NCBI GenBank assembly: GCA_903902895.1
Contig: CAIUWO010000435.1
Coordinates: forward strand, 1-41,098
Direction: 5' to 3'
Length of the DNA stretch: 41,098 nucleotides
Source: Candidatus Hydrogenedentota bacterium
GTDB lineage: Bacteria > Hydrogenedentota > Hydrogenedentia > Hydrogenedentales > CAITNO01
The position numbers and the translations under genes are program-made. Of this stretch, positions 36,501 through 41,098 are shown one piece after another. Under the pieces are notes generated by a model. It saw only the letters and a program-made list of their open reading frames with translations, was not told where the DNA came from and ran no database searches. How positions within the stretch are numbered: the first letter of the stretch is position 1; every line of letters starts with the position of its first letter.

Positions 36501-38449
36501 GCCAGCGCAAGACGCTGCTGGGTTTGGAGCAGTTCTTCCTCGGCGCGTCTGCGCTCGGTGATGTCGCGCACGATGTAGAGGCGGTGCTCCGCGCCGCCGA
36601 TGTCCACCAGCCGCCCGCTGATCTCGACGGGGAAGGTGCCGCCGTCCGCGCGCCGGTGCTCCGTCTCAAACAGGACGCTCCCGTTCTGTTTGAGCTCCTC
36701 CAGTTTCAGTTCATAGGCCAAGCGGGCCTCGGGTGCGCGCAGCGTGAAGAGTTCCGTTTCCCGCAGTTCCGCCGGCGAACGGCCGTAGGCCTGTATGGCC
36801 CGGTCGTTGGCCTCCACGATTTTTCCGTTTTCACCCACCAGCAGGATCAGGTCATTGGCCTGGCGCATCACATGCTCGAAACGCTGGGCCAGCATGCTTT
36901 GCCGCTTTTCCTGCACCAGCGTCGCGCGGAAATATTCGAGGTTGCGCTGGCGCCACAGCGCCACAATGCCCAGTCCGCCGACGAGAATCAGCAGCGCCAT
37001 GATGGCCGCCACCTGCATCGCCTGCCCGCGCGAGGTCGCGTAGATCTCCGCCCGGTCCACCTTGGCCACCAGGAACCACGGAGAGTCCGGCACTTTGCGC
37101 AGGGCGGCCACCGCGGGCACACCCCGGTAGTCTCCCCCCTCGACGACACCGCTGATTCCCTGGACGGCCATTGCGGCGATCAGACCGGGCTGGTCCAGGG
37201 GAAGGCGCAGGCTCTTGGCCGCGCCTTTCCGATGGCGCAGATCATTGAGAAACAGCACCTCATCGCCTTCCCGGCGCACCAGGAGGGTCTCAGCGGAAAG
37301 GCTGGGCGAGGGCCACGATTGGATTAGTGGAAAGAGGAAGCGGTGCGGGTCCATTTGAAGAAGGATTACCGCAATCGGCGCGGCGGCCGGGTCCGCGCCG
37401 GGGGCGTGAATCGGCACGGTGAGGTCCAGGTGAACCCCATTATTCTCCGCACCGTGCAAATCGCTCAGGGTGACGGCGTTGCGCAGCACGGCCTCGGCCA
37501 CCAGCGCCTGAAGCTTGTCGCCCGGAAAAGCGGCCTGCGGGGGGACCGAAAAACGCGCGGTGCCGCCGGTGTCGAAGATGGTGGCACTGGTATAGCGGTC
37601 CCCCTTGAGGAGCGTCAGCCAGTTGAGCACCTCCGCCCTTGCCGCCTCCGAATCGGGGTCGGCCAACAGCGCCGCCACATCCCTGGCCGCGAACGCGGCG
37701 CTGGCCAGGAAAAAGGCATCGTGCGTTCGCTCCTGGCGCCATTGCACGATTTCTTCGCATTTAAGGTCCGCCACCGCGACAAGTTCGGCCTGTGCGGCCC
37801 TGCGCATGTGTGCCTGCTGGACTTGGAGATAGACCCCCCCGACCACCATGATGGCAGCGAAAAGGAGCAGGAAGGCGGCCGCGGGGCCTTTCGCGGTCCA
37901 CCGGGAGGGTTCTTTAGAGGGGTCGAAAAGAAGCATCGACATGGGCCAGACGGCGGGCCCCGAATTGTGGACCAGCCCCACGCTGAGCAGGGACAGCGCG
38001 ACCCCGCTCAGCATGGCCATGGGTATCGTCCTGGCGCCGTCGAGCAGCGGCGCGTCCAGCACATAGCCGAGAACGACGCCTGCACTGACCAGGCCGACGA
38101 CCGTCGCCAGGACGGCGGCGAGCTGCCGGTTTGCGCGGCAGCGCCCGAGGGGGGGGATTTCAAGCGCCAACGCTGCCGCGCCCAGCATCAGGACCAGCAC
38201 CGTCAGCGGGGACATGACCCCGATGGGAAAGCCCCCCGCCACGGCCCTTACCGGCGCCAGCCATGTGGCGAAGAGCAGGTTGGCCTTCCACAGGGAGGCG
38301 GCCATGCCCAGTACGCAGATTGTCGCCGAGCATACAAGGGAGAACCAGCAGAATCCGTTGACGAGGGCGCGGTTCGGAAGGTATATGCCCAGAAAAATGG
38401 AGAGTCCCAGCAGCAGGATCACCGCGGCCGTGTTGGGCGCCATGGGCAC
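33503..38449 (-). CDS. Giant membrane multi-PAS (about seven PAS) sensor histidine kinase; N-terminus probably truncated by an in-frame TAG
   Basis: N-terminal TM segments, extracytoplasmic sensor-like region, seven PAS/PAC segments (each closing with DITERR/DITDRK/DVTESK-like motifs), HisKA AGGVGHELRNPLGVI, HATPase ILEPLYSTKARGIGLGLSV-like end. Confidence 0.92.
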   Translation of the reverse strand: MPMAPNTAAVILLLGLSIFLGIYLPNRALVNGFCWFSLVCSATICVLGMAASLWKANLLFATWLAPVRAVAGGFPIGVMSPLTVLVLMLGAAALALEIPPLGRCRANRQLAAVLATVVGLVSAGVVLGYVLDAPLLDGARTIPMAMLSGVALSLLSVGLVHNSGPAVWPMSMLLFDPSKEPSRWTAKGPAAAFLLLFAAIMVVGGVYLQVQQAHMRRAAQAELVAVADLKCEEIVQWRQERTHDAFFLASAAFAARDVAALLADPDSEAARAEVLNWLTLLKGDRYTSATIFDTGGTARFSVPPQAAFPGDKLQALVAEAVLRNAVTLSDLHGAENNGVHLDLTVPIHAPGADPAAAPIAVILLQMDPHRFLFPLIQSWPSPSLSAETLLVRREGDEVLFLNDLRHRKGAAKSLRLPLDQPGLIAAMAVQGISGVVEGGDYRGVPAVAALRKVPDSPWFLVAKVDRAEIYATSRGQAMQVAAIMALLILVGGLGIVALWRQRNLEYFRATLVQEKRQSMLAQRFEHVMRQANDLILLVGENGKIVEANDRAIQAYGRSPAELRETELFTLRAPEARLAYELKLEELKQNGSVLFETEHRRADGGTFPVEISGRLVDIGGAEHRLYIVRDITERRRAEEELLQTQQRLALAVEGARLGLWDWNLHTNAVYFSQEYKRQLGYEDGEFSGAFKHWEQNLHPDDREWTLAAVEQFVKDRGDYREIEFRLRHRDGSYRWILSRAVLLLGPGGAPERMLGCHIDITDRKLAEEALRRSEANLAQAERIAHVGYWERSPDGDAILWSDEAYRVFGLAPQERPMDLSSFLARVHPEDRDAVAGAIRATREEDRPYNIEYRIVRPDGATRVVHSQGKLFLDAAGRPERLFGTMLDVTESKRADARLQEAAQRWRSTFDAISDAIILLDAGDVVLQCNRAAADLVKRTPHEVLGQKYHALMHGAEGLYGGCPMATVLETGRRATADVLYNNRWYEVTVGPVFNASGALTGAVHVMTDITERRRAEEALRESERRFRLIAENTGDVIWQLDLAAQRFTYVSPSVLRLRGYTPEEVMAQPIDAALTPNSFRWDSAFMAAPDTGEGSKPLQTCVVEQSCKDGSVVITEVVTTALADERGYVTGLLGVTRDITERKKAEREILANQDRLKRAQAVGRIGSWEYDPHARKIWGTEEACRILGIPPAEGEVPADMVEARIPDWERVHQAMLEQLNARGAYDLELTVNPIDGGARRSLRVVAELVLDDRGQPARILGVAEDITERKHIAETLRETQERLRLALDSSEVGTWDWLIPERRQVWDEHAGRLFGLAPDSHSDTAGHFMAAVHPEDRSRIYAEITHAVRRQSEVDAEFRMLWPDGSIHDLAVRGKVYRNASGRAVRMTGLCWDVTVRKEEEAVLKAYSDRLGQMVDMRTQQLRDTQDELVRKEKLAVLGQLAGGVGHELRNPLGVISNAVYFLKMSGAGADETSKEYLNIISSEVYNSQKIISDLLGFARTSRADRAVVALAPLVAGVLAQIAPSSEVEVVTDIPADLPQLSVDPGQMKQVLANLMLNACQAMPGGGVLTVGARVEGGRIRVSVTDTGCGMSGEELSRIFEPLYSTKARGIGLGLSVTRNLLEANEGGIEVTSEHGRGSTFSIVLQAQE

Positions 38450-38452
38450 ATA

Positions 38453-38590
38453 CTAGGGACCCAGTGTGCCCAGCATCCAGTTGCCGCTCACCCAAGTCGA
38501 CAGTACGAAGAGCGCCAAAACACCCGCCAAGCCGACACTAATGCCGGCCACCAGACGAATTGCACGCTCGTATGGCATCTTTGGCGTCAT
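38453..38590 (-). pseudogene. In-frame upstream fragment of the giant histidine kinase (first TM segment), separated from it by a TAG codon
   Basis: Manual translation MTPKMPYERAIRLVAGISVGLAGVLALFVLSTWVSGNWMLGTLGP-TAG-Y-V-P-M-A-P-N-T-A; same frame as 33503..38449. Below the ORF track length cutoff. Confidence 0.6.
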
Positions 38591-38854
38591 GACCTGCCCA
38601 CTTGCCCGTTCACCATAAGCGGCACCTGCACATCAGGCCGCTCAACCCCGCGGAAACACATAGCAGTACCGCACACTCTCCGAGAGTCGCGGCTCACCAC
38701 CGTTTCAAGAGTGCCCAGTCTTGTCTGCCCCGTGTGCCTGACAACAGTCCCTAACTGGATTTTTTCGAGTCTTTCTCGCCTACCGTGTTTTTATAGTAGC
38801 GCGTCCTACCCCAAGTTGCAAGAGAATAATGCTTCCGAGAGCAAAGGCGGCATC

Positions 38855-39802
38855 CTATGCGCTGGCCTCATTAAGCAGTGCCACGGCATTGCCGTCCAGT
38901 GAAAGCGTAGCCGCCCGGACCAGTTCGTCCAGTTGCGCGAGGTTCGTGGCGCTGACGATGGGCGCGGTGACGCTGGGTCGCGCAATCAGCCACGCCAGCG
39001 CCACGCTGGCGGGGGTGGCCTGGTGCGCCGCCGCCACCCGGTCCAGCGCGTCCAGGATGCGGAACCCCCGGGTGTTCAGGCATTTCTTGACGCCCTGACC
39101 CCGGGCGCTTTTGGACAGGTCCGCCTCGGACCGGTACTTGCCGCTCAGAAACCCGCTGGCCAGCGAGTAGTAGGTGATGACCCCGAGCTCTTTCTCCAGG
39201 CACAACGCCTCCAGTCCCGACTCATATTCGCTGCGGTCAAACAGGTTGTACTCCGGTTGCAGGGTTTCATAGCGGGGGAATCCGTTGACCTCGCTGACCA
39301 CGAGCGCCTCGGCCAGGCGCGCTTCGGTGTAGTTCGACGCGCCGATGGCGAGGACTTTGCCCTCCTTGATCAGTTGGGCATAAGCCTCCAGTGTTTCCTC
39401 CAAGGGTGTCTCCGGGTCATCCGTATGGGATTGGTAAAGGTCTATGCGGTCCGTCTGCAGGCGTTTGAGCGAATCCTCCACGGCGCGCAGGATGTACTTT
39501 CGGGAGAGCCCCTTGCGGTCGTCCCCCATGTCCATGCCAACCTTGGTCGCCAGCACGACCGCATCGCGCTTGCCGCTTTGTTTGAACCAATTGCCGATAA
39601 TTCTTTCCGATTCGCCCCCAGAATTGCCCGGCACCCAGCGGGAATACAGGTCCGCCGTGTCCACCAGGCTGAATCCGGCCGCCACAAAGGCGTCCAGCAA
39701 CTTGAAGGACATGGCCTCGTCGACCGTCCAGCCGAACACATTCCCGCCGAAGGCGAGCGGGGCGATTTCCAGCCCAGAGTTTCCCAGTTTCCGCTTGATC
39801 AT
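38855..39802 (-). CDS. Aldo/keto reductase
   Basis: MIKRKLGNSGLEIAPLAFGGNVFGW, LVDTADLYS, LATKVGMDMGDDRKGLSRKYILRAVEDSLKRLQTDRIDLYQSHTDD, IGASNYTEARL, PEYNLFDRSEYE. Confidence 0.95.
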   Translation of the reverse strand: MIKRKLGNSGLEIAPLAFGGNVFGWTVDEAMSFKLLDAFVAAGFSLVDTADLYSRWVPGNSGGESERIIGNWFKQSGKRDAVVLATKVGMDMGDDRKGLSRKYILRAVEDSLKRLQTDRIDLYQSHTDDPETPLEETLEAYAQLIKEGKVLAIGASNYTEARLAEALVVSEVNGFPRYETLQPEYNLFDRSEYESGLEALCLEKELGVITYYSLASGFLSGKYRSEADLSKSARGQGVKKCLNTRGFRILDALDRVAAAHQATPASVALAWLIARPSVTAPIVSATNLAQLDELVRAATLSLDGNAVALLNEASA

Positions 39803-39892
39803 GGCTTTGGCTCCAAAGTTGTGACACGCACGCCCTCCAACAATGGAGCTAAACAAATCAGACGCCGAAAATTGACCCGGAAAAGGCGACCG

Positions 39893-41098
39893 TTACTTGC
39901 CCGCGAGGGCGTATTTGAACAGCGCCGCGGCGGGTTTTTCGGGGAGATTGACGCGGAGGCCCGTTTCCATCAGTTCGCGGCCGGTCATTTCGGCGGCGCC
40001 GCCGGGCTTGTCGAGGTCGGTCACGGTATAGCGCGTCTCCGGGTTCAGGCCGCGCAGGGGCAGGCGGGCCGCGTCGTAGAAGCATGCGGCGCGGCGGAAC
40101 GCCTGCACCAGCCCCGTGCCCAGGTCGGGCCGGTCGAACTGCCAGGCCATCCAGACCTCTTCGCCGGTGCTGTAGGGCGTCAGGGGATACATGTCGCCCA
40201 AGTAATTGCCGGCCACCTCGCGCCACTGGCCGGTGAGCGTGCGCGCCAGCGGGTAGTCCAGGTCGCGTTTGCGCACGTCCCACACCAGCCCCATCCAGGG
40301 GCCCATGTCGCTGCGGAAGTCGTAGGCGGTGATGTCGCGGTTGCCGCAGCAGTGGTAGGGCAGCCACTGGTCGAAGCCGTAGGTGTGGCACTGGCTGGCG
40401 GCGGCGATGAACTCGCAGTCGGTGCGCAACAGCGGCACGGCGCGTCGCATGGACTCCAGGTCGTCGCGCCGTCCGCCGGACGCGCAGGAGTCGATGAGCA
40501 TGCCGGGATGGCGCGCGCGCAGCGCGTCCCAATAGGCGAGATAGCCCTCCACGTGGCGCATCTCGGTGATGCCCTGCCGGTCCTCGGCGTCGTTGGCGCG
40601 CCAGAAGGGCAGCGGGTCGATGTTGAAGTCCTGCCGGTACAGGTCGAGACCCTGCTCGGTGATGAGTTTGTCCACGTGGTCCGTGAGCCAGGCACGGGCG
40701 TCGGCGTTGCCGAGGTTGAGCAGTTTCTGGCCGTTGCCGGCACCGAGAAGCCATTCGGGATGGTTCTGGTAAAGCCACGAACCGGGCGTCACCCGTTCCG
40801 GCTCGAACCACAGCAGGGTGTTGACCCCCCTGGCGTGGGCGTGGTCGGAAACGGCGCGAATACCGTCCGGATAGCGCTCCTTGTCAACCTCCCAGGTGCC
40901 GACGTTGGGCCATCCGTCACCGCAGGGATACCAGCCCGCATCCATCCACCAGTAGTCGAGTTTAACCCCCTCCTCCAGGTAGCGGTCAATGAAGGAGATT
41001 TCGCCCTGCTGGTTGCACTTGAGCCCGGGGAACTGCCAGCCGCTGCACGCCGCCATGACGGGGCCCAGCGCGCCCTCTTTGGGCTTGGGGAAGTTGCA
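39893..41098 (-). CDS. GH36-like alpha-galactosidase; partial, runs off the right edge
   Basis: LDYWWMDAGWYPCGDGWPNVGTWEVDKERYPDGIRAVSDHAHARGVNTLLWFEPERV, LDLYRQDFNIDPLPFW, LIDSCASGGRRDDLESMRRAVPLLRTD. Frame stays open to the window edge (CNFPKPKEGALGPVM...). Confidence 0.85.
   Translation of the reverse strand, partial: CNFPKPKEGALGPVMAACSGWQFPGLKCNQQGEISFIDRYLEEGVKLDYWWMDAGWYPCGDGWPNVGTWEVDKERYPDGIRAVSDHAHARGVNTLLWFEPERVTPGSWLYQNHPEWLLGAGNGQKLLNLGNADARAWLTDHVDKLITEQGLDLYRQDFNIDPLPFWRANDAEDRQGITEMRHVEGYLAYWDALRARHPGMLIDSCASGGRRDDLESMRRAVPLLRTDCEFIAAASQCHTYGFDQWLPYHCCGNRDITAYDFRSDMGPWMGLVWDVRKRDLDYPLARTLTGQWREVAGNYLGDMYPLTPYSTGEEVWMAWQFDRPDLGTGLVQAFRRAACFYDAARLPLRGLNPETRYTVTDLDKPGGAAEMTGRELMETGLRVNLPEKPAAALFKYALAGK

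Noticed and set aside
34415-37327. 970-aa plus-strand ORF
   Set aside because: Antisense to the multi-PAS kinase; high-GC third-position artefact with no recognisable domain (H/R/Q/G-rich).
38447-38455. Pyrrolysine/amber recoding at the TAG
   Set aside because: TAG is used as a normal stop by several genes in this window and there is no local pyl gene or methylamine methyltransferase; nonsense mutation or sequence error is more likely.
38453-38590. Independent small membrane protein (DUF2892/YgaP-like)
   Set aside because: First impression from MPYERAIRLVAG, but the frame is continuous with the giant kinase and the following YVPMAPNTA fits a single N-terminal module interrupted by TAG.

Overview
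The window is a GC-rich bacterial chromosomal segment with no rRNA, tRNA or CRISPR that I could see. Gene content (TAT-exported Gfo/Idh/MocA oxidoreductases, DUF2961/GH172, sialidase, alpha-galactosidase, RACo/RamA-type ferredoxin-ASKHA protein, very large PAS kinases) suggests a PVC- or Hydrogenedentota-like carbohydrate degrader; this taxonomic call is inference only. Left to right: partial glycosyltransferase (-), topA (+), VOC/PhnB protein (-), RhlE-type DEAD-box helicase (+), 3D-domain lipoprotein (+), alpha/beta hydrolase (-), a complete but solitary phage-type terminase large subunit (+) followed by a ~390-bp palindromic element, TauE/SafE permease (-), PAS-PocR hybrid histidine kinase (+), sialidase (-), tandem Gfo/Idh/MocA paralogues (+), RACo-like protein (-), HicAB (-), DUF2961 protein (+), Hsp70/YegD-like protein (+), Phd/RelE-type TA pair (-), a nadC-coaX-lptC-lptA-lptB run (-), a four-gene two-component/phosphorelay cluster (-), aldo/keto reductase (-) and partial GH36 alpha-galactosidase (-). 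Main points for a second look: (1) the second Gfo/Idh/MocA copy has lost both the Rossmann glycine motif and the EKP lysine while its C-terminal half stayed nearly identical, and it has gained five cysteines; (2) an in-frame TAG appears to cut the N-terminal membrane module off the giant 7-PAS histidine kinase; (3) two intergenic loci share the same unusual architecture of 9-bp-period short repeats in inverted arms; (4) an orphan terminase is followed by a MITE-like element with a perfect 32-bp inverted repeat that appears to interrupt the next reading frame.
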